Assembly: GCA_028818695.1 (NCBI GenBank)
Contig: JAPPNK010000020.1
Location: forward strand, 190,632-254,631
Direction: 5' to 3'
DNA: 64,000 nucleotides
From: Candidatus Poribacteria bacterium
GTDB lineage: Bacteria > Poribacteria > WGA-4E > GCA-2687025
Under the pieces are notes generated by a model. The model worked only from the letters and a program-made list of their open reading frames with translations. It did not search any database and was not told where the DNA came from. Of the stretch, positions 33,091 to 41,279 are shown in pieces. A program made the translations under genes and the position numbers. Numbering within the stretch: position 1 is the stretch's first letter; the number at the start of each line of letters is the position of its first letter.

Positions 33091-34275
33091 TCATTTTTCT
33101 CCTCTGTTGAGATAAACCCGCTGGACGCGCTCTCCGACGCCGGCTAGCAGCTCGTATGGATGCGTCCCGAACCGGGCGGCCGCTTCTTCGGCGCCGATGC
33201 GCTTTCCTCCGTCTTCGCCGAGAAGGGTTGTCTCGGTTCCCGTCTGCGCTTCGGATATGTCGGTAACATCAAACATAAAAGCGTCCATCATCACGTCGCC
33301 TAGTATATGCGCAAATTTTCCGCGCGTCAATACCTTAACGCCCTCTCCCGTTAAAGGTTTCATGCGGGCTGCCGGTCGAAACCCGTCCGCATACCCGACC
33401 GGAACGACCGCGGCGCGCATTGGACGCTCCGCCGTAAAGGAGCGGTTATACGAAAGCGCATCGCCAGGTTTTAAATGAACGATCGAGGCGATTCTCGTTT
33501 TCCAAGAAAGAACCGGCTTCAGCGCAACGGAGCGCAGCGTTTTCGGATGCGGATAGACGCCGTAAAGTCCGAGGCCGACGCGGGCAGCTCCAAGCGCCGA
33601 TTCGGGAAAGTTGAGCGCGGAGGCGGTGTTGGCGGCATGTATGAGCGGTCTAGGGAAATGCGCGGCGAGGCGGAGCGGTTGTACAGCGTTTAGAAAGGCT
33701 TTCAGCTGTTGCTGGGTGAAGGCGCTGTCGGGTATGCCCGCCTCGGTGAAATGAGTTGAAACGCCGGCAAGGCGCAGGGCAGGGCAGTCTTGAACCTTTT
33801 GGACAAGCGCGGGCAGTTCGCCTGGGTCGGCTCCGTACCTGTTCATGCCGGTATTGAGCGCGATGTGGACGGAGGCGGTCGCGTTGAGTCGGCGCGCGGT
33901 CTGATCGGCGCGTTCAATTTCATCAGCGCCGGCGGCTGTGATCTCCGCGTCCGCCATGAGCGCCGCCTCCAGCTCATCCTTGAAAAGCGGGTAGAGCAGC
34001 AGAATCGGCTTCTGGACGCCGGTCTCTCGAAGCTGCGCCGCTTCGCTTGGGGAGCCGACCGCGAACCTGTCGACAAACGGATGAAGCGCCGCTGCAATTT
34101 CAGGCGCGCCGTGTCCGTAGGCGTTCGCTTTGACAACGGCGATCAGTTCGGCGTTTCCGATGCGTTTTTTGAATTGACAAGCGTTCTCGCGCAGCGCCGC
34201 GCAGTCGATCTCCGCCCATGAGCGCGCGCCGCGCGCGTTCAAAAGTCGCGGTCGATGCGGAACAGGCCGCGCCAT
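33091..34275 (-). CDS. alr: Alanine racemase
   Basis: Interconverts L- and D-alanine with PLP for peptidoglycan synthesis. SWAEIDCAALRENACQFK near the start, the PLP lysine in ELIAVVKANAYGHGAPE, ALNTGMNRYGADP, THFTEAGIPDS, ARVGLGLYGVYP, ALSYNRSFTAERPMRAAVVP (catalytic Tyr region) and GDVMMDAFMFDVTD are all present. Length up to 394 residues. The start is uncertain: ATG 34275 overlaps the upstream gene by 37 bases, while a TTG at 34242 overlaps its stop by four (TTGA), as is common in this genome, and gives a standard N terminus. livH follows after 28 bp. Confidence 0.95.
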   Translation of the reverse strand: MARPVPHRPRLLNARGARSWAEIDCAALRENACQFKKRIGNAELIAVVKANAYGHGAPEIAAALHPFVDRFAVGSPSEAAQLRETGVQKPILLLYPLFKDELEAALMADAEITAAGADEIERADQTARRLNATASVHIALNTGMNRYGADPGELPALVQKVQDCPALRLAGVSTHFTEAGIPDSAFTQQQLKAFLNAVQPLRLAAHFPRPLIHAANTASALNFPESALGAARVGLGLYGVYPHPKTLRSVALKPVLSWKTRIASIVHLKPGDALSYNRSFTAERPMRAAVVPVGYADGFRPAARMKPLTGEGVKVLTRGKFAHILGDVMMDAFMFDVTDISEAQTGTETTLLGEDGGKRIGAEEAAARFGTHPYELLAGVGERVQRVYLNRGEK

Positions 34276-37082
34276 TCGGACGCTTTCACCAGGTCATGCC
34301 CCCGCGCCAGGTCCCAGCGCAGCTGATGTCCGAGGATGCGCGCCCGCGCTCCGAACCCGAACTGCCAGTTCAGATCGTCCAACCGCGTCTGTCCGTCGAC
34401 GACGCGGGCGGCTCTCGGCTTCTCGCCCCTCTGCCATGCCGCGCCCGCGTCCATGAACAGAACGCCCCGTATGGAGCGCAGACGAAGACGCGCCGGCCAT
34501 GAGAGGGACAGCTCGCGCACAAACGGGACGCGCAGCTCAAGCGAACTGAACGCGGCGCGGGTGCCAGAAAACGCTTCAAAACGGGAGCCGCGCAGGGATG
34601 TATGGCCTCCAAGATACGCCAGCTCCGGGGCGGCTCCTCCGCTGTGGAAGGCGGCGATGCGTCCCGCAAAGACGGCGCTACGACCCAGCAGCGTATAAAG
34701 GCGCGCGTCGGCTGAGAAGGTGAGCGCGTTGACGCCGTCCCCCCCGCGAACGGCGGAGCCTTCAATTCTAAAGCGCGTCCCCGCCACGGGACCGAAAGCG
34801 GAGGAAACGCTCGCGTTGTCATGTACAATGGAAACGCCCAGAAACGCTGTATGGACGGGCTTGAGGATGTCCGCGTCGATCCCGCGCGCGTCGTGGCGGT
34901 AACGAAGCGGAGCCCGGACGCCGCCCAGGGACGCCTCAATGCGTTTGACTCGGCTGAGCGGATACTCGGCGGAGAAAGCGGCGGACGACTCGGTCTGCCG
35001 TTTCAATATGCCGGTCTCGTCTCGATGCAGCCGTTCCAAGCGGTCGACAGCGAGGCGGTATTTGACGGGCCGTTTCAGCCATTCCATCTGAACAGCGGCG
35101 GAGGGGGCTGTTTTCGCCGAAGGAACAGCGAGAGCGCGCAGCCGAAAATCGCCCGTCCAGGAGGCGGCGAGAACTTCCAGCGCGGCGCGCGCGGCTCCGT
35201 CGTTCGGGGTGTAAAGGCGGAAGGAGAGGCCGTCCAGCGTGAAGCCGAACGGAAGCGGCTGCGCCGGCGGAGTCTCCCGCGCGTCCGCAGTTTCGATGGT
35301 TTCGCTCTGTTCAGGGGGAGCCGGCGGAGCGGACGGTTCGCGTTCAGCTTGATCCATCGGCAGCGAAAAAAGCGTCTCAAGCCCGCGGTGAAGCGACGAG
35401 AAGGCGATCTGCGAGCCGTCGGGCGAGACGGCCGGCGTGGAGGCTCCCGCCAAAAAGTTGGTGATGCGCTGCGGGTCGCTGCGTTTCTCCTCTGCGTCGG
35501 TCTGAAACAGATAGATGTCTCGCGCGCCCGACCATTCCGCCGTGAAATAAAACGCCCCTGGCTCCTTCGCCCAGAACGGGTCGTACACTCCCCCCGCTCC
35601 GTCCAACAGCTCCGTCTGCCGCCCCGTCTCAAGATCTAAGTAGACAAGCCGCGACCTTCCCGCGCGTTCGGAGGCGTAGAGAGCCGTTTTGCCGGTCGGG
35701 TCAATGACGGGAGAGGAGTCGTAATGCGCGTCGTTCGTGAGACGGCGGGGCGCGGCTGCTTCTTCTGCGCCGTTTAGCGCGACCTCAAACAGATCGGTCT
35801 GTCCGTCCAGGGAGGCGGCGAGAAGAACCCGCTTGCCGTCCGGATAGACGGCGGGGGAATGCGCCTCTTTAAAGGGAAGATCGATGCATCGGCGCAGCTC
35901 GCCGGAGACGACGTCGGAGACGATGAGGCGCAGCCGAGGTCCCTTGCGCCCGATATAGAGAACCGCGTCGCCGTCCGGCGTCCAAGCAAGGGCGCGCCCC
36001 CTCACCGGCATCGAATCGAATTGACGGCGCGCCGATTTGGAGATGTTTTGAATCATGGACCCGTCCCGCGCCGACAAAAGCCACACCTCGTCGCGCCGGT
36101 AGCTCCGCACGACGGCGGCAAGAGCTTCTCCTTTGGGCGACCATGCGGGGCTGTATGTGTGCGCGGGGACGCTCACCGGCAGAGCGCGGGCGGCGGAGTC
36201 GATCGGCTCCTTCGCGCGGATGAGGGGCCAGTATTTTTTCTTCGCGTCCCGCTGCCACCGCTTGTTGAACGTCTCGAAGTCGATGCCGAGAATTTTTTGG
36301 AGCGGTTTGTTCATGTCTCCCGTTCGTTCTTGGGCGACGGCGGTCAGCAGCTGTCCGAGCGCGCGGTCGCCGTACTGATTGGAGATATACGCGGCGGCGG
36401 AGTATCCTTGCGCGGCTGCCAGCTCCAGATCGCCTCCGCGCCGCGCCAGCGCATTGAAGTCGTTCAACCGATCCAGCGAATCGAGCTGGTTGTTGAGGCT
36501 CGCGCCGCGCAAGACCGCCTCTTCCCGCAGCCGCCCCGGCCCCGCCAAGTAGAGAGCCGTCCCTTCCAAAAACCAGTCAGGCGGGTGAAACAGCGGGCCA
36601 AGGCCGACCGCCTCCCATCCGCCGTTTGGGTAGAGTATCTGCTGTTGAAGTTCGCGCGCGGCGAAGTACCTAACCGAACGCCGAAAATCTGCCTCAAGTC
36701 CGTCAAACACGATCATCTTCCGCCGGCGCAGAAGCGGAGACCATGCCCGCAGACGGGTATCGACCCCGCTGGCGGGTATGTTGGAAGCGGCAGCGGCGTA
36801 ACGCGACGGAAAGACAAACCACGCCCCCGCCTTTTCAAGCCGCAGACCGAGTCGCTTCTCCATCTCGTCTGCCGCTTCTTCCGCTGTTGTCAGGGCGCTC
36901 CGCGCCAGCTCTTCCGCCCCCTTCGGATAAGCGATGTGAAAACGCTCCGACGCGATCGAGTTCCATTCAAGAGAGGGGGAAGGAGGGCGGTTTTGACCAT
37001 ATGAGCCGGACGAAAAAGCCTCGGCAGACGGCGCAGCCAACGCGGCAAAGCATGCAATCAGCAGCGCGGGAAGCAGTCTCAT
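34239..37082 (-). CDS. Exported fusion: degenerate gluzincin domain, PD40 propeller, Omp85-like barrel
   Basis: 947 residues with a signal peptide. Residues about 40-280 resemble the peptidase MA-like family: PDWFLEGTALYLAG keeps the downstream Glu helix, but the zinc motif HExxH is replaced by ARELQQQ (about 141-148), so no protease activity is expected. Residues about 300-590 hold TolB/PD40 repeats (YSPAWSPKGEALAAV, SSPVIDPTGKTALYASE, STPAVSPDGSQIAFSS). A disordered Pro/Glu linker leads to a C-terminal barrel (about 660-947) with Omp85 traits: YLGGHTSLRGSRFEAF, GVLFMDAGAAW, FGFGARARIL and final FRIDRDF. The outer membrane is the likely location. Confidence 0.8.
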   Translation of the reverse strand: MRLLPALLIACFAALAAPSAEAFSSGSYGQNRPPSPSLEWNSIASERFHIAYPKGAEELARSALTTAEEAADEMEKRLGLRLEKAGAWFVFPSRYAAAASNIPASGVDTRLRAWSPLLRRRKMIVFDGLEADFRRSVRYFAARELQQQILYPNGGWEAVGLGPLFHPPDWFLEGTALYLAGPGRLREEAVLRGASLNNQLDSLDRLNDFNALARRGGDLELAAAQGYSAAAYISNQYGDRALGQLLTAVAQERTGDMNKPLQKILGIDFETFNKRWQRDAKKKYWPLIRAKEPIDSAARALPVSVPAHTYSPAWSPKGEALAAVVRSYRRDEVWLLSARDGSMIQNISKSARRQFDSMPVRGRALAWTPDGDAVLYIGRKGPRLRLIVSDVVSGELRRCIDLPFKEAHSPAVYPDGKRVLLAASLDGQTDLFEVALNGAEEAAAPRRLTNDAHYDSSPVIDPTGKTALYASERAGRSRLVYLDLETGRQTELLDGAGGVYDPFWAKEPGAFYFTAEWSGARDIYLFQTDAEEKRSDPQRITNFLAGASTPAVSPDGSQIAFSSLHRGLETLFSLPMDQAEREPSAPPAPPEQSETIETADARETPPAQPLPFGFTLDGLSFRLYTPNDGAARAALEVLAASWTGDFRLRALAVPSAKTAPSAAVQMEWLKRPVKYRLAVDRLERLHRDETGILKRQTESSAAFSAEYPLSRVKRIEASLGGVRAPLRYRHDARGIDADILKPVHTAFLGVSIVHDNASVSSAFGPVAGTRFRIEGSAVRGGDGVNALTFSADARLYTLLGRSAVFAGRIAAFHSGGAAPELAYLGGHTSLRGSRFEAFSGTRAAFSSLELRVPFVRELSLSWPARLRLRSIRGVLFMDAGAAWQRGEKPRAARVVDGQTRLDDLNWQFGFGARARILGHQLRWDLARGHDLVKASEWRGLFRIDRDF

Positions 37083-37765
37083 TGAGCCAGCGTCCTTTCT
37101 TCAATCTCGTAGTGCGGCGCAATTGCGCGGATAAATTTGAGAACCGCGCGCCTGCCCAGCTGCGACGCCGTTTCGGTTGAGCTGAGCGCCTCGCTCGCGA
37201 TGGCGGTGAGCGCGTTGTGCGGCTCGCGGTAACGCTCCGTCAAAGACTGCCGAAAGATCGGCTCGCCGCTCTCCGAATCGATGACCGCGATGTCCAACTT
37301 GAAATAGTGGGAGCGGACGATGCGCGTTTCCATCTCCGTAATGATGCGCTGCTGCGCGTATGAGTAACGATCCACCGGCTGATGCTGAACGTCCAAGATT
37401 GTGTCGTAGGAGGCTTGGGCGACGATGAGCGCGTCCACCTCAAAGATGTCTGCCCAGGCGCGCGCCTTGTCTGGATCCGCCCAGTCGCCGGCGTTCAGCT
37501 CCTCGCCCGCGACCATGGAGCGCGTAAACGCCCCGCTGACGACAGACGCGTCCGCGGAACGCCCGATGCGCTCGCGCGTCATCTCGGTCATCTCTTCCAG
37601 GACAGCGTCCGGCAGGCGGCCGCTCTCATCGACAAACGGAAGCGCCGCAAAGGAGCGGAGTTTCTGCAGGTCGATGGCGGAGGCGACCCTGACCCGTATC
37701 GGCGCCTTGACGGTCGACTGGCATCCGACAGCGGCTGCGAGCAGCAAAACTGCTAAGGTTCGCAT
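37079..37765 (-). CDS. Lipoprotein of unknown function (CsgG/GNA1162-like fold suspected)
   Basis: 228 residues with lipobox AAVGC (Cys15). Sequence such as KLRSFAALPFVDESGRLPDA at the N terminus and ADIFEVDALIVAQASYDTIL in the middle follows the pattern of CsgG-like or LPP20/GNA1162 outer-membrane lipoproteins, in which a strand with 'ALPF' precedes a helix and a 'VDALIVG' strand. That family assignment is inference. The gene overlaps the PD40-Omp85 gene by 4 bases and the TPR gene by 13, so all three products probably act together at the outer membrane. Confidence 0.65.
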   Translation of the reverse strand: MRTLAVLLLAAAVGCQSTVKAPIRVRVASAIDLQKLRSFAALPFVDESGRLPDAVLEEMTEMTRERIGRSADASVVSGAFTRSMVAGEELNAGDWADPDKARAWADIFEVDALIVAQASYDTILDVQHQPVDRYSYAQQRIITEMETRIVRSHYFKLDIAVIDSESGEPIFRQSLTERYREPHNALTAIASEALSSTETASQLGRRAVLKFIRAIAPHYEIEERTLAQ

Positions 37766-38142
37766 GATTCGGTCGGCTCCGTTTCGTTTGGCGGGGCGGC
37801 GGCGCGCCCTGCGCGTTGTTTGTTCATTTCAGCCATGCGCAGATTTTGAATGTAATGTTTGTTGTTTGGATCAAGGCTCACTGCCCGCTCATACGCTTTG
37901 AGGGCGTCGTCGTACTGCTCGCCTGCTTCGTAGGCGACGCCGAGGTTGTTCCACACCTTTGCGTTTCCGCCGAGGGCGGCGGCTTGCTCCCATCGGAACG
38001 CCGCCTCTTTCCAGAGGCCGTGTTCAGCTAAGCGGACGCCGTAGCGGTTGTATGCGTCGATTCGGTCGGCGGAACCGGCGCAGCCGCAGACGCACGCGGC
38101 GCATACGGCGGCGGCCGTCCATATCCAACAGGCGCGTTGCAT
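37753..38142 (-). CDS. TPR-repeat lipoprotein
   Basis: 129 residues. The signal peptide is Cys-rich (CACVCGCAGS) with lipidation likely at Cys21. Residues about 30-105 form two TPR units: LAEHGLWKEAAFRWEQAAAL and NNLGVAYEAGEQYDDALKAY, the latter continuing to ERAVSLDPNNKHYIQNL. The C terminus is short and Pro/Glu-rich. It is the first gene of the ten-gene minus-strand run that reaches the SIS gene. GGAGAG lies about 7 bases upstream. TPR lipoproteins usually act as assembly partners, which suits a neighbour of an Omp85-like protein. Confidence 0.85.
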   Translation of the reverse strand: MQRACWIWTAAAVCAACVCGCAGSADRIDAYNRYGVRLAEHGLWKEAAFRWEQAAALGGNAKVWNNLGVAYEAGEQYDDALKAYERAVSLDPNNKHYIQNLRMAEMNKQRAGRAAAPPNETEPTESCEP

Positions 38143-38186
38143 TCGTCTCTCTCCGTCTTGCGGGGCGAAGCCTTCGATACATTTAT

Positions 38187-38192
38187 AGTATA
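38187..38192 (-). promoter_or_regulatory. Putative -10 box (TATACT) for the ten-gene run
   Basis: TATACT on the minus strand lies about 45 bases before the TPR gene start, in the only gap upstream of the operon. A 9-base direct repeat CTTCATGTT (plus strand 38202-38210 and 38214-38222, 12-bp period) sits immediately upstream, where an activator or repressor could bind. No good -35 hexamer is seen. Confidence 0.35.
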
Positions 38193-38257
38193 ACGCATGG
38201 GCTTCATGTTCACCTTCATGTTAAAGGCGTACGGCAAAGGGAGCCGTCAAAAGCGAA

Positions 38258-39208
38258 TCATGGGCGCCATTCTAGTTCGGCGGCGACGGGGAAATGGTCG
38301 CTTGGGTATTGCCCGTCCATCTCAAACAGGTGGGTCTCGTACGAGACCGCTTCCAGCCCGCCGCGCAGGAGTATCCAGTCGATGCGCGCGCCCTCGCGCG
38401 GACCGCGCCAACCGTGGTAGGTGGCGATGTTGGGAATGTCGACGCCCGATTCGAGCGCGGCGTCCCGAAACCCCGCCTTTTCGGTCAAGATCGCATACGG
38501 GCGGCTGCGTTCGGCTGCGGCGTTGAAGTCGCCCAAGAGAACGATCGGCAAATTGGAGTTCAGCTCTGCGCAGCGCGAGGCGACCAGCTCCGCCGAAAGG
38601 ACGCGCGCCTTCTCCACAACATGATCAAAATGCGTGTTGACGACGTAAAGCTCCCGGTCTGCCGCCTTATCCAAAAACCGAATCCAGGTGACCATCCGCT
38701 TGACCGAATTTCCCCAACTGGAGGAGCCGACAACGTTCGGCGTGTCGGAGAGCCAGTAATGGTCAAATTCCAGCGGCTCAAACCGATCCCGCTTGAAAAA
38801 GACAGCCATGAACTCGCCTCGGCTGCCGCCGCTGCGCCCCGTCCCGATCCATTCATATTCGGGCATGTCGGCCGCCATATCGCGCAGCTGCCGATAGACC
38901 CCTTCCTGCGTTCCGACGATGTCTGGATCGTATCGGCGGCGCCACTCGCGCACAACGGGGCGGCGCTCATGCCACGAATTGGGCGGCTCATACTGCGCAA
39001 ATTTCAGGTTGAAGGAGACGGCGCGGATTCGAGGAGCGGCGTCGCTGTTCATAGGATCTGCTCCTTGGATGAAAGCGGGTACTGTAAAGAGAGCCAATGC
39101 GCACACTGCCGCCGGCAACAGCATTCGTCCGCCGGCATGTTCCAACTCAAAAATCATTCTTATTAAGCCGTTTCTGTTGACACCTGCTATCATGATGTCC
39201 ATAGTCAT
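38258..39208 (-). CDS. Exported endonuclease/exonuclease/phosphatase family protein
   Basis: Up to 316 residues. The catalytic signature of the EEP fold is complete: VSFNLKFAQYEPPNSW, DIVGTQEGVYRQL with the metal-binding Glu, YVVNTHFDHVVEKAR, VLLGDFNAAAERSRPY, ARIDWILLRG and YPSDHFPVAAEL with the catalytic Asp-His. This subgroup (exported, Trp-rich middle) includes sphingomyelinase-like phosphodiesterases and nucleases; the substrate is unclear. A hydrophobic stretch LLPAAVCALALFTVPAFI is a signal peptide, so the real start may be an internal ATG (39157 or 39124). Confidence 0.85.
   Translation of the reverse strand: MTMDIMIAGVNRNGLIRMIFELEHAGGRMLLPAAVCALALFTVPAFIQGADPMNSDAAPRIRAVSFNLKFAQYEPPNSWHERRPVVREWRRRYDPDIVGTQEGVYRQLRDMAADMPEYEWIGTGRSGGSRGEFMAVFFKRDRFEPLEFDHYWLSDTPNVVGSSSWGNSVKRMVTWIRFLDKAADRELYVVNTHFDHVVEKARVLSAELVASRCAELNSNLPIVLLGDFNAAAERSRPYAILTEKAGFRDAALESGVDIPNIATYHGWRGPREGARIDWILLRGGLEAVSYETHLFEMDGQYPSDHFPVAAELEWRP
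39177..39205 (+). promoter_or_regulatory. Sigma-70-type promoter for purU
   Basis: Perfect TTGACA at 39177-39182, 17-bp spacer and CATAGT at 39200-39205. The start site would fall about 20 bases before the purU GTG, leaving room for the ribosome-binding site only. Confidence 0.6.
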
Positions 39209-39231
39209 TCTACCATAAAAAAGGAGGCAGC

Positions 39232-40086
39232 GTGTTTAAAACTCCGTCGATCGTCTTCTTGATGCAATGCCCCGACCAGAAGGGGCTTGTCGCCGCGGTG
39301 AGCGGTTTCTTTTATAAACGCGGGTTCAACATCCTGCGCAGCCAGCAATATACCGACGCGGCGCGCAACATCTACTACATGCGGCTGGAGCTGGATCTGC
39401 GCCATCTGGCGATGCCGCGCCTGCAGCTTGAGGAGGAGTTCGGCGCATTGGCCAAGATACTCAACATGAAATGGACGGTGGACTACTCCGACCTCCGCCC
39501 GCGCGCCGCCATCCTCGCGACGAAGGCTCCGCACTGTCTTTACGACCTGCTGCTGCGCCGAAAAGAGGGGGAACTGGACTGCGATATTCCGCTCATTGTT
39601 AGCAACCATGCGCATTTGGAGGAGGCCGCCAATCTGTTCGGCGTTCCGTTCCGGTGCCTGCCTGTCGGCGACGACCGAGACGCCCAAGAGCGCCGTATGC
39701 TGAAGCTGCTAAAGGCGCATCATATCGATCTTGTCATTCTGGCGCGGTATATGCAGATCCTTTCCAAGCGCGCTATTGACGCCTATCCGAACCGCATCAT
39801 CAACATTCACCATGCGTTTTTGCCGGCGTTTCAGGGCGCGTACCCGTATCGGCAGGCGTATGAGCGAGGCGTCAAAATGATCGGAGCGACAGCGCATTAC
39901 GCCACTGAAGACCTTGACCAGGGACCGATCATTGAACAGGACGCGGCGCGTGTGACGCATGAGCAGTCGCCGCGCGACCTTGAACAGATCGGGCGCGATA
40001 TTGAGCGGGTCGTGCTGGCGAGAGCCGTCAAAGCGCACCTTGAGCGGCGCGTCATCGTCTCGGAGAACCGCGTCATCGTCTTCTAA
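39232..40086 (+). CDS. purU: Formyltetrahydrofolate deformylase
   Basis: Hydrolyses 10-formyl-tetrahydrofolate to formate and tetrahydrofolate, supplying formate for purine synthesis and balancing one-carbon pools. 284 residues: an N-terminal ACT domain (MQCPDQKGLVAAVSGFFYKR) and a formyltransferase-fold domain with the motifs VILARYMQILS, NIHHAFLPAFQGAYPYRQAY and MIGATAHYATEDLDQGPII, which carry the catalytic Asn/His/Asp set. The start is GTG, fixed by a perfect AAGGAGG four bases upstream. It stands alone. Confidence 0.95.
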   Translation: MFKTPSIVFLMQCPDQKGLVAAVSGFFYKRGFNILRSQQYTDAARNIYYMRLELDLRHLAMPRLQLEEEFGALAKILNMKWTVDYSDLRPRAAILATKAPHCLYDLLLRRKEGELDCDIPLIVSNHAHLEEAANLFGVPFRCLPVGDDRDAQERRMLKLLKAHHIDLVILARYMQILSKRAIDAYPNRIINIHHAFLPAFQGAYPYRQAYERGVKMIGATAHYATEDLDQGPIIEQDAARVTHEQSPRDLEQIGRDIERVVLARAVKAHLERRVIVSENRVIVF

Positions 40087-40094
40087 ACAGGCGT

Positions 40095-41123
40095 TTAGCC
40101 CGCCTCGTCAACGCCGTCCCAGGTGTACCCCTCAATCTCGCCTTTTCGGACAAGCAGCGACGACTGAATCATGGCGCGCAGGCTGCCTCTGGGCTGAAAA
40201 CCGATCAGGCTCTTCGCCTTATTAATGCAGTGGTCGTACACCCAGCGGACCGGCAGACGCGCCTCTGCAGGCTCCTGACCCGTCCATTCGCGCATGATCT
40301 CCGCCGCCTCGACAAAGGAGAACGGCGCGGGCGCGCCTAGGTTGAACGACTCATGGACGGCCGCTTCGGAACGAACGGCGCAGACGATCGCAAGGGCGAC
40401 GTCGCGCGCGTCGTTCGGCTGATACATCCATGGACGCCCGTCCAGGTCTGTCGCGGCGCATGGCTGGGACATGCTCTCCGCCTTCTCTTCCAGTTCGCGC
40501 CATGGCTCCGTGTCGACGGGGGTGTGGATCTCGCTGAGCGGATGCCGCTGCCCGTTCTTCAAGAGGCCGACCGCCCTGCCGACGCTCAAATTGCTCAATA
40601 CCGAGTCGCCGGAAAGGGCATGGCTTGGACGGACGATGGACCAGCGCAAGCCCGTACTTCGCCCCGCGTCTTCAGCCATGAATTCGCCAATCAGCTTGGA
40701 GAGATTGTATTCGCCGGGCGCGCGCTTCGGGTGGAGTTCATCGACAGGATGGTAGGCGCAGGCGAGGTTGTGGCTGTCGTTTGGAAAGACGCCCGACGAG
40801 CTGACGTAGACATAACGCTCCAGCCGGTCGGCGTTTTGAGCGCAGACGCGCGTGACGACGCGGTTCGTTTGAATGTTGTTGTCGAAATGGGGTCCGACCA
40901 GATTGGCGGTGTGCGCGACCGCGTCCACGCCGTCGACCGCTTTTTGAACAAATTCGTCGTCCTGCAGGTCGCCCGCCAGCAGTTCGACATCGATTCCGTC
41001 TAGGCGTTCGATGGCGGGGTCATCTGGGAGAACGGTTCCGCGCGCCTCCCAGTTTTGGTCTAGTATCTGTCGGACAAGCCTGCATCCGACCTGCCCTGCG
41101 GCGCCCGTTACAAGTACTTTCAT
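40095..41123 (-). CDS. NAD(P)-dependent epimerase/dehydratase (extended SDR)
   Basis: 342 residues. The nucleotide-binding motif MKVLVTGAAGQVGCRLV begins at the chosen start, and GGGAG is about 10 bases upstream; a longer ATG at 41171 adds 16 unlikely residues. AGDLQDDEFVQKAVDGVDAV and HTANLVGP follow, with catalytic Ser/Tyr/Lys in YVYVSSSGVFP and YNLSKLIGE. The family includes UDP-sugar epimerases and dihydroflavonol-type reductases; the substrate cannot be assigned. It overlaps nothing downstream but is the last gene in a run that begins at the methyltransferase. Confidence 0.88.
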   Translation of the reverse strand: MKVLVTGAAGQVGCRLVRQILDQNWEARGTVLPDDPAIERLDGIDVELLAGDLQDDEFVQKAVDGVDAVAHTANLVGPHFDNNIQTNRVVTRVCAQNADRLERYVYVSSSGVFPNDSHNLACAYHPVDELHPKRAPGEYNLSKLIGEFMAEDAGRSTGLRWSIVRPSHALSGDSVLSNLSVGRAVGLLKNGQRHPLSEIHTPVDTEPWRELEEKAESMSQPCAATDLDGRPWMYQPNDARDVALAIVCAVRSEAAVHESFNLGAPAPFSFVEAAEIMREWTGQEPAEARLPVRWVYDHCINKAKSLIGFQPRGSLRAMIQSSLLVRKGEIEGYTWDGVDEAG

Positions 41124-41187
41124 ATCGGAAAACTCCCTGTCGGCATTCGATTCACTTTGCGCATTATGCATGGGAGCGGGCGGCGCG

Positions 41188-41279
41188 TCAACTTGAATGC
41201 CGGCGCCTTATTCTTAGGACGCCCAGATCCATGACGATCTCTTCAAAGCCAGGGTCGTCTTCATCCCCCAGCTGATAAA
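41188..41279 (-). pseudogene. Out-of-frame C-terminal extension of the preceding gene
   Basis: Thirty-one codons in a different frame directly after the 41280 stop, with normal codon choice, encoding VIYQLGDEDDPGFEEIVMDL and then GVLRIRRRHSS before a TGA. The stretch is too short and lacks a start, so it is best read as the displaced end of the 212-residue protein. Confidence 0.55.
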
